The translations under genes were made by a program, and so were the position numbers. The notes beneath the pieces were generated by a model. That model was not told the origin of the DNA, did no database searches, and saw only the letters and a list, made by a program, of their open reading frames with translations. Shown one piece after another: positions 8,176-17,456 of a stretch of DNA of 41,032 nucleotides (the first letter of the stretch is position 1; each line of letters opens with the position of its first letter). The DNA is from Bacillota bacterium (lineage in GTDB: Bacteria > Bacillota > Clostridia > Peptostreptococcales > Anaerovoracaceae), in assembly GCA_022790955.1 (NCBI GenBank), contig JAAVYD010000100.1, positions 1 through 41,032 of the forward strand, read 5' to 3'.

Positions 8176-8793
8176 ATGAAAGTAAAACAACAACAGTTTA
8201 TTTTAAATATATCTAAAATTGCTATCATTTTACTGATAGCTTTATTTATCTGTAAAATATATGTCAATGAAGATAAGAATTTTGAAGTTTCTGTTATAGA
8301 AGTTGCCGATGCCGTGCTTTCGGAAAATCAGGTTGGCGTTGATTCTAAGGTCGGCGAATCAGCGAAGGGAGAAACAGGGGAGAATTACACGGGCGAAGAT
8401 ATTGCGCAGGATTCGGCTGACGATGCCGGTCAGCAGACGGCAGATAAAGCTCCGGTTGGGTCTGTTATGGGCGCCGGCGCGGATTTCAGGCAGATTTTTA
8501 AATTAAATCCGGAAAATTACGATGGATTGGTTTATTTCAGACCCGCTTCCAATATGGATGTAACGGAGCTTTTGATAGTAAAAACTGATTCGCCGGAAAA
8601 AAAGACCGAGCTTCTCGATCATATAAATAAGCGTCTTGACGCTCAGAAGTCGTCTTTTGAGGGGTATGCGCCGGAACAGTTTGGACTGCTTGAGTCAGCG
8701 GTGGTTTCAAATAAAGGCAATTTTGTATTTTTTATGGTTTCACAGGAAGCCGATAAATATTATTCATCTTTTATAAAAGTTTTAAAAAGATAG
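8176..8793 (+). CDS. DUF4358-type membrane-anchored protein
   Basis: This protein of 205 residues has an N-terminal membrane helix (about residues 10-28), an acidic low-complexity linker (GESAKGETGENYTGEDIAQD), and a C-terminal domain of about 110 residues with YAPEQFGLLESAVVSNKGNF, which fits DUF4358. DUF4358 proteins are often found beside MBOAT and DHHW genes, and their molecular function is unknown. The ATG at 8176 is chosen, although the GGAAGGA site lies about 18 bases upstream. An in-frame TTG at 8149 overlaps that site and is unlikely. It is 18 bases before the MBOAT gene. Confidence 0.7.
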   Translation: MKVKQQQFILNISKIAIILLIALFICKIYVNEDKNFEVSVIEVADAVLSENQVGVDSKVGESAKGETGENYTGEDIAQDSADDAGQQTADKAPVGSVMGAGADFRQIFKLNPENYDGLVYFRPASNMDVTELLIVKTDSPEKKTELLDHINKRLDAQKSSFEGYAPEQFGLLESAVVSNKGNFVFFMVSQEADKYYSSFIKVLKR

Positions 8794-8811
8794 TTTGTCC
8801 AGGAGCAGGAA

Positions 8812-10221
8812 ATGGTATTCAGCAGTTTATTTTTTATATTCGTATTTTTGCCGCTGACCTTAATCATATATTACATAGCGCCTTTCAGGTATAAAAATGC
8901 AGCTTTGCTTTTATGCAGCCTGATTTTTTATGCCTGGGGAGAGCCGGTATATGTAATATTAATGATTTTGAATATATTGTTTAACTATATCATGGGTCTT
9001 GATATAGAATTGAACAAAATGAACAGAAAGCGAGCGAAGATTTTATTAATATTCGCAGTAATTATAAATTTAAGTTTATTAGGATTTTTTAAATATTATG
9101 GGTTTATAATATCAAATATAAATCATATTTTTTCGGTAGATATTCCGTATAAAGAATTAGGACTTCCGATCGGAATCTCTTTTTATACTTTTCAGGTTCT
9201 TTCGTATATTATTGATGTGTACAAAGACAAGATAAAAGCTCAGAAAAATATAATAACTCTTGGAGTTTACGTAACCATGTTCCCTCAGCTTATCGCGGGT
9301 CCTATCGTCCAGTATTCAGATATAGAATTTCAGCTTGCACAGCGCAGGATTTCCGCGGAAAAGTTTGGCAGCGGAATGAAGCAGTTTATAATAGGGCTTT
9401 CAAAAAAAGTTCTTTTTGCAAATAATATAGGATCGGTATTCGATACGCTGTCCGCCATGAATACAGACGATATGTCTGTGCTTACAGGCTGGATTCTATG
9501 CGCAGCCTTTACTTTTCAGATATATTTTGATTTCAGCGGTTATTCGGATATGGCGCTTGGGCTTGGCAGGATGCTCGGATTCGACTTTATGCCGAATTTT
9601 AATTATCCGTATATATCGCAAAGCGCTTCCGAGTTTTGGCGCAGATGGCATATTTCCCTGGGAAGCTGGTTTCGGGATTACGTATACATCCCCCTGGGCG
9701 GAAATATGGTATCTACAACGAAACATATAAGAAATCTTATGGTTGTATGGATGCTCACAGGATTCTGGCACGGAGCCAGTTGGAATTTTGTGATCTGGGG
9801 GCTTTACTATGGTATTATACTTACGCTTGAAAAATATTTGATATTAAAGCGTTTTGAAGACAGAGCACCGGCTGCGCTTATGCATATCTACACTATGATA
9901 ATAGTGATGATCGGCTGGGTAATTTTTGCGAGCAGCGATATGAGTCAGTGTTTCAGCATTTTGTCGGTGATGTTCGGTTTTGTAAGTCATCCTTTTGCAG
10001 ATACGATCGCTATGTATTATCTTACATCTAATTTAATACTTATCGGGATTATGGTTTGCGCCAGTACGCCGATAATCAGCAGAGCGACAGAGTTTTTCAG
10101 CGAAAGGCTGCCGAAAACTGCGGACAGGGTAATGCCCGTGATTTATGCATCAATGCTTATTATGTGCATTGCGTATCTTGTTAATGAAACATATAATCCG
10201 TTTCTTTATTTCAGATTTTAG
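8812..10221 (+). CDS. MBOAT family O-acyltransferase (AlgI/DltB-like)
   Basis: This 469-residue integral membrane protein has about ten helices and the MBOAT signatures. LPIGISFYTFQVLSYIIDVY (about residues 118-137), MFPQLIAGPIVQY (156-168), EFWRRWHISLGSWFRDYVYI (274-293) with H280, and TGFWHGASWNFVIWGLYYG (316-334) with the catalytic histidine H320 are all present. AlgI and DltB relatives pass an acyl group across the membrane to an extracytoplasmic acceptor, for example acetyl to a polysaccharide or D-alanine to teichoic acid. No dltA or dltC is nearby, so polysaccharide O-acylation with the DHHW and SGNH partners is the likelier role. The spacing of 18 bases on both sides supports an operon. 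Confidence 0.92.
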   Translation: MVFSSLFFIFVFLPLTLIIYYIAPFRYKNAALLLCSLIFYAWGEPVYVILMILNILFNYIMGLDIELNKMNRKRAKILLIFAVIINLSLLGFFKYYGFIISNINHIFSVDIPYKELGLPIGISFYTFQVLSYIIDVYKDKIKAQKNIITLGVYVTMFPQLIAGPIVQYSDIEFQLAQRRISAEKFGSGMKQFIIGLSKKVLFANNIGSVFDTLSAMNTDDMSVLTGWILCAAFTFQIYFDFSGYSDMALGLGRMLGFDFMPNFNYPYISQSASEFWRRWHISLGSWFRDYVYIPLGGNMVSTTKHIRNLMVVWMLTGFWHGASWNFVIWGLYYGIILTLEKYLILKRFEDRAPAALMHIYTMIIVMIGWVIFASSDMSQCFSILSVMFGFVSHPFADTIAMYYLTSNLILIGIMVCASTPIISRATEFFSERLPKTADRVMPVIYASMLIMCIAYLVNETYNPFLYFRF

Positions 10222-10239
10222 TAGGTTGTCAGGAAAGCT

Positions 10240-11946
10240 ATGGAAAAAAATAAAGATTTTAATAGTAATATGAAAAATGACGAACGGAACAGAGTTTCGG
10301 AAAGAGCAGCTGAAAGATTACAGGCAAGATCTTTTTGGGAAAATTATTTTCATTCTGGGGAAGGCGCGGATGTTGGAAAGCAGCCTGGAAGCAGGACTGA
10401 TGGGAGTACGGATATCGGCATAGAAAGCGTGAATATCGGAGATAATAAAAAATCGGAGAATAAATCAGGCGAAAAATCTGTTGACAGTTCAGGTAATAAA
10501 AAAATAAAAGATTATGTTAAGGGAGGAAGCCATATAAAATATGATATCGGACACAATAAAGAAGAATCCGAAAGTATGAAGAAAAATATAGAAAATATGG
10601 CTGATAAATACTGGAAGATACCTGAAGGCAGCCGGTTAAAGAATGTAGATAATTTTGTTGAAAAGCCGGGAGAGGATAAACGTGCAGACAGTGAGTTAGG
10701 GGAAAGCCGCAGAACCTATATTTCATGGGAAAGTACCGGGGGCTATGAAGATGAGGAATATCTGGCGTCTGTGAATGGAGCGGAGGAAGCGGATAATATT
10801 AAAGCATCTGTTCAGAATATTTTTACTGGAATTATCGCTGCCGGAATTATAATAATAATCTGCGTTTTAAATATTCTTATACCGGATAAGGATTTTTCTG
10901 AAAAGGAAAACAGGACGCTGACATCTATGCCTCATATATCGTATACAGCCATTGTTGAGGGAACTTTTGCATCAGATATGGAAAGCTATGTAACGGATCA
11001 GTTTCCTTTCCGTGATATGTGGATAAGACTGAGAAGCTCGGCGGAAACAACGTTAGGCAAATATTATGCAAATGGAGTTTATAAAGGTTCGGACGGATAT
11101 CTTCTTGAAGATATAAACGAGCCGGATCATACAAAATTGGCGCACAAGATAAAGGATATTAATACATTTGCTGAAAGCAATGAAAATATAAACGTATATA
11201 TGCTGCTTGCTCCGAATGCTGCTAATATAATGAAAGATAATCTGCCGGCTTACGCGCCCGTAAAAGATCAGAATGCATATATGGACAGCGTTATTTTCAG
11301 GTTATCGCCCGTTGTGAAATATATAGATGTAAGAGATGACTTTACAGCGGAATTTGAGGCAGGAAATCAACTCTATTACCGTACGGATCATCACTGGACG
11401 AGTTACGGAGCGTTCAGAGCTTTGTTTATCTCTTCCGCAAAGTTAGGAATACCTGTGTCCGAAGAATTATATACAAAATATACTCTTGCAGACGATTTTT
11501 CTGGAACTCTCGCATCAAAAAGCGGTTTTTCAGTATCAGCAAAGGATTCTGTAGAAACATATATTCCGAAAGATAATATAGAATATGTTGTAGAGTACGT
11601 GGAAGAAGGCGAAAAGACGGCATCTGTTTACAGGCAGGAAAATCTGGAAAAAGCAGATAAATATGCAGTGTTTTTCGGCGGAAATTATTCTCAGATAAAG
11701 ATAAACACTACGGTGAGAAACGACGAACGGCTTATTGTAGTCAAGGATTCTTATGCAAATTGTTTTGTACCTATGCTTATACCGTATTACAGTGAGATTA
11801 TAATAATAGATCCGCGATATTATTATGGAAATTTATATGCGTTAGCAGAGAAAGAAGGCGCTAATAAAGTCATGTTTTTATATAATGCCAATACTTTTTT
11901 TGAGGAGAGTTCTATAACAGATCTGCTTAATTCGGAATTGAATTGA
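10240..11946 (+). CDS. DHHW family protein (AlgJ/AlgX-like) with long cytoplasmic N-terminus
   Basis: This 568-residue protein contains the DHHW motif (RTDHHWTSYGAF, DHHW at 383-386) of the AlgJ/AlgX-like SGNH superfamily, and the family entry segment FSEKENRTLTSMP (219-231) followed by YVTDQFPFRD (250-259). A single membrane helix lies at about 193-214. These proteins usually work with an MBOAT protein in polysaccharide O-acetylation outside the membrane. The unusual part is the first 190 residues, a hydrophilic, charged, low-complexity region that should sit in the cytoplasm. Family members normally start close to the helix. The gene follows MBOAT by 18 bases. Confidence 0.88.
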   Translation: MEKNKDFNSNMKNDERNRVSERAAERLQARSFWENYFHSGEGADVGKQPGSRTDGSTDIGIESVNIGDNKKSENKSGEKSVDSSGNKKIKDYVKGGSHIKYDIGHNKEESESMKKNIENMADKYWKIPEGSRLKNVDNFVEKPGEDKRADSELGESRRTYISWESTGGYEDEEYLASVNGAEEADNIKASVQNIFTGIIAAGIIIIICVLNILIPDKDFSEKENRTLTSMPHISYTAIVEGTFASDMESYVTDQFPFRDMWIRLRSSAETTLGKYYANGVYKGSDGYLLEDINEPDHTKLAHKIKDINTFAESNENINVYMLLAPNAANIMKDNLPAYAPVKDQNAYMDSVIFRLSPVVKYIDVRDDFTAEFEAGNQLYYRTDHHWTSYGAFRALFISSAKLGIPVSEELYTKYTLADDFSGTLASKSGFSVSAKDSVETYIPKDNIEYVVEYVEEGEKTASVYRQENLEKADKYAVFFGGNYSQIKINTTVRNDERLIVVKDSYANCFVPMLIPYYSEIIIIDPRYYYGNLYALAEKEGANKVMFLYNANTFFEESSITDLLNSELN

Positions 11947-11968
11947 TCTTGTTCGGGAAGGAAATGCT

Positions 11969-13081
11969 ATGAAAAGATTTACAGAAGATAATTTTACAGG
12001 TTGTCTTTTGGGAGGGGCTATAGGGGATGCTCTCGGATATCCTGTACAATTTAAAAATATAGATGAAATCAGGGTCGCTTATGGATATTCAGGAATCAGG
12101 GATTTTTCCGAGCTGAGCGGCGCGCGCATTTCCGTAAATACTCAAATGACGCTTTTTACTGCAAACGGACTTATTTATACAGATGCGGCCAGAAGGCGCG
12201 GCGAATATACGGATGTTCTTGAAAATCTGTACGCATCGTATATAGATTGGATGAGAACTCAGTCGGTAAAGAGTATTCCGGCTGTGAAGCCTGTTTGCTG
12301 GCTGCTTAATGTTCCGGAACTTCGAGTGTCGCGAACTCCGGAGCAGACATGCTTTGACGCATTATCATGCGGCAGATTAGGCACGATAGAAGATCCAATA
12401 AACGATAATAAGAGCTGCGGCGGTATAACGAGAAGCGCTCCCATAGGATTATATTCTTCCGATCAGTATGAAACGGTAAAGTTGGCGGCTCAGGCTGCCG
12501 CTATAACCCATGGAAATCCGATGGGTTATATTCCGGCGGCGGCTTTTGCATATATTATAAGCAACATCGTATATTCAGATAAAGATCTTGCCGATATAAT
12601 CGCGGATGCCGTTAAAATGCTTAAGAGTCAGTTTTATTCACATTATAAAGATGTGGTTCGTATTACTGAACTTCTTACTCTTGCGGTTCAGCTTATAAAT
12701 TTTGACAGGAAAACGGACGCAGAGGAGCGTATGAGAAGAGATTCCATTAATATTAAACGCTTAGGCAGGGGACGCGCCGCAGAAGAAACTCTTGCGATAG
12801 CTGTGTATTGTTGTCTTAAATATGAAGATGATTTTGAGCTTGCTATGGCTGCCGCTGTAAATCATTCCGGCGACAGCGATACGACGGGAAGTCTTGTAGG
12901 AAATATACTGGGCGCGCTAAAGGGCGCTTCCGGGCTGCCCAAAAAGTTTATTGAAGGGCTTGAACTTAAAAATATAATATGCGAGATAAGCGCGGATTTG
13001 TATGAAGCATGTTCAGGTTATTATGACTGCGAGGAAAAAGGTTCGGAGTGGAATGATAAATACGGTACTTACAGACTATAA
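11969..13081 (+). CDS. ADP-ribosylglycohydrolase family protein with altered metal site
   Basis: This 370-residue protein belongs to the DraG/ARH family, which removes ADP-ribose from proteins or small molecules with two magnesium ions. GCLLGGAIGDALGYP is at residues 11-25, and the C-terminal metal motif HSGDSDTTGS is at 299-308 (D302, D304, T305). The N-terminal motif, usually DDTQM, reads VNTQM at residues 56-60, so both first-motif aspartates are lost (DD to VN). The rest of the block (TQMTLFTANGL) is intact. It may be inactive or bind one metal. It lies 22 bases after the DHHW gene and 19 bases before murI, clearly inside the operon. Confidence 0.9.
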   Translation: MKRFTEDNFTGCLLGGAIGDALGYPVQFKNIDEIRVAYGYSGIRDFSELSGARISVNTQMTLFTANGLIYTDAARRRGEYTDVLENLYASYIDWMRTQSVKSIPAVKPVCWLLNVPELRVSRTPEQTCFDALSCGRLGTIEDPINDNKSCGGITRSAPIGLYSSDQYETVKLAAQAAAITHGNPMGYIPAAAFAYIISNIVYSDKDLADIIADAVKMLKSQFYSHYKDVVRITELLTLAVQLINFDRKTDAEERMRRDSINIKRLGRGRAAEETLAIAVYCCLKYEDDFELAMAAAVNHSGDSDTTGSLVGNILGALKGASGLPKKFIEGLELKNIICEISADLYEACSGYYDCEEKGSEWNDKYGTYRL

Positions 13082-13100
13082 ATATTCAGAGGTAGACGAT

Positions 13101-13928
13101 ATGGATAAATCACCCATAGGAGTTTTTGATTCGGGGGTAGGCGGAATAAGCGTTCTGAGTAAAATAATCGAGCTCCTTCCAAATGAAAAATATATATATT
13201 ATGGAGATTCGGCAAATGCGCCTTACGGCGTAAAATCAGACGAAGAAGTCTTCGCGTTTACGGAAGCCGTTTTTGAAAAGCTGTTGGAAAGAGGATGCAA
13301 AGCTATCGTTGTCGCCTGCAATACGGCTACGAGCGTAGCGGTGCGCAGGCTGCGCGAGAAGTATTCCGACCTTACGATTATAGGTATAGAACCAGCTATA
13401 AAACCAGCGGCGGAAAAACATCCGGGCGGTCGTATCGTGGTGATGGCGACTTCTCTTACTCTGCGAAGGAAAAAATTTGCAAACCTTATGGCAAGATACG
13501 GAGAAACATCTGAAATAATTCCTATGGAATGTCCTGGGCTGGTAGAATTTGTAGAGCAGGATGACATGGATTCCAGGGAACTTGCCGCATATTTAGAGAG
13601 AAGATACGAGATGCTCGGAAAAAAGAAGGCTGATGCGGTAGTGTTGGGCTGCACGCATTATCCGTTTGTAAAAGACAGAATACAGGAAGCGGCGGGCGGT
13701 CAGGCGGTAATATACGACGGAAGCAGGGGAACGGCAAACGAGCTTAAACGAAGACTTTCTTTAAAAAGTCTGTTAGCTGAAGAAAATCAGGCAGGGAGCC
13801 CAGACATTTTGGATACCGATATATCGGCTGACGTATTTTCAAATGTGGAAATATTAAATTCGGCGGGGAAGGAAAAAGCGGAACTTTCATGGCGTCTGCT
13901 TAAAAGAATCATGGGGATCAGAAACTGA
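13101..13928 (+). CDS. murI: Glutamate racemase
   Basis: This 275-residue enzyme makes D-glutamate from L-glutamate for peptidoglycan. GVFDSGVGG (residues 7-15) with D10, the catalytic ACNTATS (72-78, C73) and GCTHYP (183-188, C184) are all present, and YYGDSANAPYG (33-43) is the substrate loop. The ATG at 13101 has an AGAGGTAG site at the right distance. An upstream in-frame ATG inside the previous gene does not. It is the last gene of the thioesterase-to-murI operon, which places a cell-wall precursor enzyme with the envelope acylation genes. Confidence 0.95.
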   Translation: MDKSPIGVFDSGVGGISVLSKIIELLPNEKYIYYGDSANAPYGVKSDEEVFAFTEAVFEKLLERGCKAIVVACNTATSVAVRRLREKYSDLTIIGIEPAIKPAAEKHPGGRIVVMATSLTLRRKKFANLMARYGETSEIIPMECPGLVEFVEQDDMDSRELAAYLERRYEMLGKKKADAVVLGCTHYPFVKDRIQEAAGGQAVIYDGSRGTANELKRRLSLKSLLAEENQAGSPDILDTDISADVFSNVEILNSAGKEKAELSWRLLKRIMGIRN

Positions 13929-14055
13929 ATGTCAGAAGATTTTGAAGTATGAATATGGATTTGAATTTTGGTTTGAAAATAGTAGAGTTTGAAAGCGGAG
14001 ATGAATATTATTAATAATTGAAATATATTTAGGAAGGAGAAAATCATATAGAATC

Positions 14056-15384
14056 ATGCGAATACAACTATCAGATCATTTTACATATTCAAGATTAATA
14101 CGTTTTGTTTTGCCGTCGATAGCGATGATGATATTTACATCTATTTACAGCGTTGTAGACGGACTTTTTGTATCCAACTTTGCGGGAAAGGATTCTTTTG
14201 CAGCAGTAAACCTCGTCATGCCGGTGCTTATGGGACTGTCGGCTATAGGATTCATGTTTGGTACGGGCGGCAGCGCTGTGGTGGCTAAAACCCTGGGCGA
14301 AGGCGATAATAAACGGGCAAACAGATATTTTTCCATGTTCATATATACCATTCTTGGACTTGGAATTATTATAGCGGCCGCTGGTTTTATGTTAATGGAT
14401 CATATAGTAACTCTTCTCGGAGCTTCCAATAATATAAGAGAATACTGTATAATATATGCGCGAATTTCATTTTTATCTTTGCCGTGTTTTATGCTTCAGA
14501 TAGCGTTTCAGAGCTTTTTTGTCGCGGCGGAAAAAGCGTCTTTAAGTTTAAAGATGTCGATAGCTTCGGGACTGACCAATGCGGTTTTGGATTATGTTTT
14601 TATAGCCGTATTCGACTGGGGTGTAGCAGGCGCGGCAGCGGCGACTGCTATAGGAGAATTTATAGGAGGACTGACGCCGATTTTTTATTTTGCAAGGAAA
14701 AATAACAGTTTGCTGAGGCTGACGAAAACCAGGCTGGAGCCAAAGGTGATAGGTAAAGGCTGTCTGAACGGTTCATCAGAAATGCTTACAAATCTGTCGG
14801 CATCAATCGTTAATATACTATATAATTTTCAGCTTATGCGTTTTGCAGGCGATGACGGCATAGCCGCATACGGTACGATAATGTATGTTAATTTTATATT
14901 TATAGCTGTTTTTATGGGGTATGCTGTGGGAAGCGCTCCTCTGGTGGGTTACAATTACGGTTCGGAAAATAAAACGGAGCTGAAAAATCTGCTGAAAAAG
15001 AGCTTGACAATGATCGGGCTTGCGGGAATAAGTATGTTGATTTTAGCAGAGCTTCTGGCAAAGCCGTTAACCAAGTTTTTTGTTGGTTACGACGACGCGC
15101 TGTTTGAAATGACCTGCTACGGACTTCGGATTTATGCGGCAGCGTTTTTGGTAAACGGTTTTAATATCTATGTGTCGTCGTTCTTTACGGCTTTAAACAA
15201 CGGCGTAGTGTCCGGCATTATATCTTTTTTAAGAACTTTTGTGTTCCAGATTGTCGTGGTGATGATTCTGCCGATATTCTTCGGACTGAACGGTATCTGG
15301 GGATCTATAATAATTGCCGAGGTGCTGGCGTTGTTTGTTTCAATAGCGTTTCTTATGGTAAATAGAAAAAAATATGGATATTAA
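14056..15384 (+). CDS. MATE family efflux transporter
   Basis: This 442-residue protein has twelve predicted membrane helices and the MATE family pattern. It begins MRIQLSDHFTYSRLIRFVLP, followed by SVVDGLFVSNFAGKDSFAAV (about residues 31-50), and FMFGTGGSAVVAKTLGEGD (71-89) is the usual cytoplasmic loop. MATE carriers export drugs or metabolites using Na+ or H+ gradients; the substrate here is unknown. The AAGGAGA site is about 17 bases from the ATG, longer than usual, but an in-frame TAG lies just upstream so the start is forced. A terminator shared with the convergent HD-GYP gene follows. Confidence 0.92.
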   Translation: MRIQLSDHFTYSRLIRFVLPSIAMMIFTSIYSVVDGLFVSNFAGKDSFAAVNLVMPVLMGLSAIGFMFGTGGSAVVAKTLGEGDNKRANRYFSMFIYTILGLGIIIAAAGFMLMDHIVTLLGASNNIREYCIIYARISFLSLPCFMLQIAFQSFFVAAEKASLSLKMSIASGLTNAVLDYVFIAVFDWGVAGAAAATAIGEFIGGLTPIFYFARKNNSLLRLTKTRLEPKVIGKGCLNGSSEMLTNLSASIVNILYNFQLMRFAGDDGIAAYGTIMYVNFIFIAVFMGYAVGSAPLVGYNYGSENKTELKNLLKKSLTMIGLAGISMLILAELLAKPLTKFFVGYDDALFEMTCYGLRIYAAAFLVNGFNIYVSSFFTALNNGVVSGIISFLRTFVFQIVVVMILPIFFGLNGIWGSIIIAEVLALFVSIAFLMVNRKKYGY

Positions 15385-15416
15385 AATTTAATATATAAAC
15401 TGTATTTTTAAACAAA

Positions 15417-15463
15417 AAGGAGCTTTGCACGAATAGAATTTATTATTCTGTGTAAAACTCCTT
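15417..15463. terminator. Bidirectional terminator, MATE/HD-GYP
   Basis: AAGGAGCTTTGCAC (15417-15430) pairs with GTGTAAAACTCCTT (15450-15463) over 14 bases with two G-T pairs, and GAATAG/ATTC extends it inward. An A run precedes it (15412-15418), which is a T run on the minus strand. It ends both convergent genes. Confidence 0.85.
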
Positions 15464-15469
15464 AATTAT

Positions 15470-16906
15470 TTAGCCCAAAGGTATAAAGGTATTAATAGCC
15501 ATAACTTTGACGCTGTTAGACGTCTTTACGTATTTATTATCTACATAAACGGTAGGGTGCGCGTAATCAGAAGGATTAATTTTTGCGATGAGCCCATTTT
15601 TTCCGTTGGAAAGCCGTACTCTTTTGTTCATAAGAACGTTTATCATATTATCTAAAACCATATTTACTATTTTTAAATCCAGATCCGTAAAGCGGAGTTC
15701 AGAAAATTCCTGCATTACGTCAAATGGAGAGAAATCTTCTTTGTAGGAACGGCCGGTGGTCATAGCGTCGTACATATCGGATATTGCGGTAATAGATGCA
15801 AACTGTGAAATATTAGGGGTTTTTATGGCGTCCGGATAGCCCGTGCCATGAATTCTTTCGTGATGATGTCTTATTCCGAGCAGTATGCTTCTGTTTGTTA
15901 TTCCTGAGGATAAAGCAATATTGTATGAATGTACCGGATGTTTTTTTACTGCTTCAAATTCCTGAGCGGAAAGTCGTGATGGCTTCTGTATGATTTTATT
16001 TGAGATTATGAGTTTTCCCAGATCATGCAGAATACCTGTTACGGCAAGTCTGCGTATATCATTCCACGGAAGATCCATCCATGAACCTAAAAGAACGTTC
16101 ATGCTTGCAACATTTTGCGTATGGGCGGGAAGATAATCAAACTGCGCTGTCAGCGACGACATGCACTGCATGATTATTTCGGGTTTGGTAGAAGTGACAA
16201 TTTCTACTATCTGACCTGCAACTTCGTTGACTTCTTTAGGGCGTACTGTATAATTTTTAGCGCTATATTTTATTATTTCCTGTATTCCTTCTGTGATAGC
16301 GAAGTATTGCTGGAGTTTGTCAATAGCCTCATGGACTTCTTTAGCTGTTTCTTCGGGAACGGAATCTCCGTATGTATCGAGATATGTATTTAATGTATTA
16401 ATTATAGCTGCCTGCGGAATAGGTGGTTTTTCGGGAACCGCAGGTTCCGGCTGCATAGATTTTTCAGGAGCGGGACTTGCAGCGGGCTGTGGTGCAGGTT
16501 CTTTTTCCTTGAGCTGATCTTTATTCATCCAGCTGTCTATTGACAGGCGTACAGGATTTTCAAATGTAGGCGGATTTTCTGCTGTTCTTCTTATAACATC
16601 CCAATCTACTTGAATACCGTTTGCAGCCGCTGCAGCCGCTGCATTGAAGATAGTTCGCTTATAATTAGCGGTAGATATGCAGATAAAGCCTCCGGAATCC
16701 TCGATCTGGTCGAATTTGCCTATAAGATCGTCATTCAACAGGACGTTATTGCATAAAAGTTCGATTCCGGCGCCGTTTTTTGTATATATGCTGAAATCGA
16801 CATACATACCGGAGTAAAAATATGCGGCGTCTATTGGAACAAGATCGTTTGTTGCTTTAAAAACCGGCGCACCGGTATCTGAGTTTTTATTTATTTCTTG
16901 TGTCAT
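15470..16906 (-). CDS. HD-GYP domain cyclic-di-GMP phosphodiesterase
   Basis: This 478-residue protein ends in an HD-GYP domain, which degrades cyclic di-GMP. The metal and active residues are visible: H262 (PAHTQNV), HD at 294-295 (ILHDLGK), H323 (KKHPVHS), HHH at 347-349 and GYP at 356-358. The N-terminal 125 residues form a beta-rich domain often found before HD-GYP in Firmicutes, joined by a proline-rich linker (about 136-166) and a helical segment. A short C-terminal domain resembles a beta-barrel after the HD-GYP. No GGDEF gene is in the window. The gene starts 550 bases downstream of the preceding minus-strand gene and likely has its own promoter. Confidence 0.93.
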   Translation of the reverse strand: MTQEINKNSDTGAPVFKATNDLVPIDAAYFYSGMYVDFSIYTKNGAGIELLCNNVLLNDDLIGKFDQIEDSGGFICISTANYKRTIFNAAAAAAANGIQVDWDVIRRTAENPPTFENPVRLSIDSWMNKDQLKEKEPAPQPAASPAPEKSMQPEPAVPEKPPIPQAAIINTLNTYLDTYGDSVPEETAKEVHEAIDKLQQYFAITEGIQEIIKYSAKNYTVRPKEVNEVAGQIVEIVTSTKPEIIMQCMSSLTAQFDYLPAHTQNVASMNVLLGSWMDLPWNDIRRLAVTGILHDLGKLIISNKIIQKPSRLSAQEFEAVKKHPVHSYNIALSSGITNRSILLGIRHHHERIHGTGYPDAIKTPNISQFASITAISDMYDAMTTGRSYKEDFSPFDVMQEFSELRFTDLDLKIVNMVLDNMINVLMNKRVRLSNGKNGLIAKINPSDYAHPTVYVDNKYVKTSNSVKVMAINTFIPLG

Positions 16907-17177
16907 AATATATAAATCCCTATAATTAAGTGTAATACTTTGATGAAAACAAATTTATCTGTCTTGAATATAATTATAATTTATGATGTGGTATAAATCA
17001 AGAAAATCAATGAGATGTAACGAGATATAAGAGGCAGTTATTTCAACGATTTTTTACACATACAGATTAGTAAATATCGGTAACATAAAAAACATAAGCG
17101 TTATTTTAATCATATGATTTTATGTTTATAACTATGACGCAGAGCTTTGTATTTGATTATAGGAAAAAGCACGAAAA

Positions 17178-17209
17178 ATGCCCATGAAGCTACGGAATAT
17201 CATGGGCAT
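17178..17209 (-). terminator. Rho-independent terminator
   Basis: ATGCCCATG (17178-17186) pairs perfectly with CATGGGCAT (17201-17209). On the minus strand the stem is followed by a T run (As at 17174-17178 on the plus strand). It sits about 250 bases after the stop of the unknown gene at 17457 and before the HD-GYP promoter region. Confidence 0.8.
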
Positions 17210-17310
17210 AAAGTCGTAAAATGATTTATTTCATGTTCGGATCTATTTTGTCGAACAGTGTTTAGACTTGTTTTTTAGATTTTCTTGAATATAGGTTGTA
17301 ACGACTGTGT

Positions 17311-17396
17311 TGCCATATATGGATTTCTTTGTATTTGTAATATAGTTATATAAGCGCATGTTAATATGTTGTATATATAAAAGAACATATATGGCA
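17311..17396. repeat. 10-bp perfect inverted repeat in intergenic gap
   Basis: TGCCATATAT (17311-17320) and ATATATGGCA (17387-17396) are exact reverse complements 66 bases apart, in the 550-base gap 16907-17456 between the HD-GYP gene and the unknown gene. The gap otherwise holds the terminator at 17178-17209 and AT-rich DNA without a gene. Confidence 0.4.
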
Positions 17397-17456
17397 GTTG
17401 ATAAAAATAAGAAAACCATAATAAAGCATCATATATTATAATTTAATGTCAGGCAT

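Noticed and set aside
13787..14047. Minus-strand frame of 86 codons spanning the murI end and gap
   Set aside because: Overlaps the well-supported murI gene on the opposite strand and lacks a start signal.
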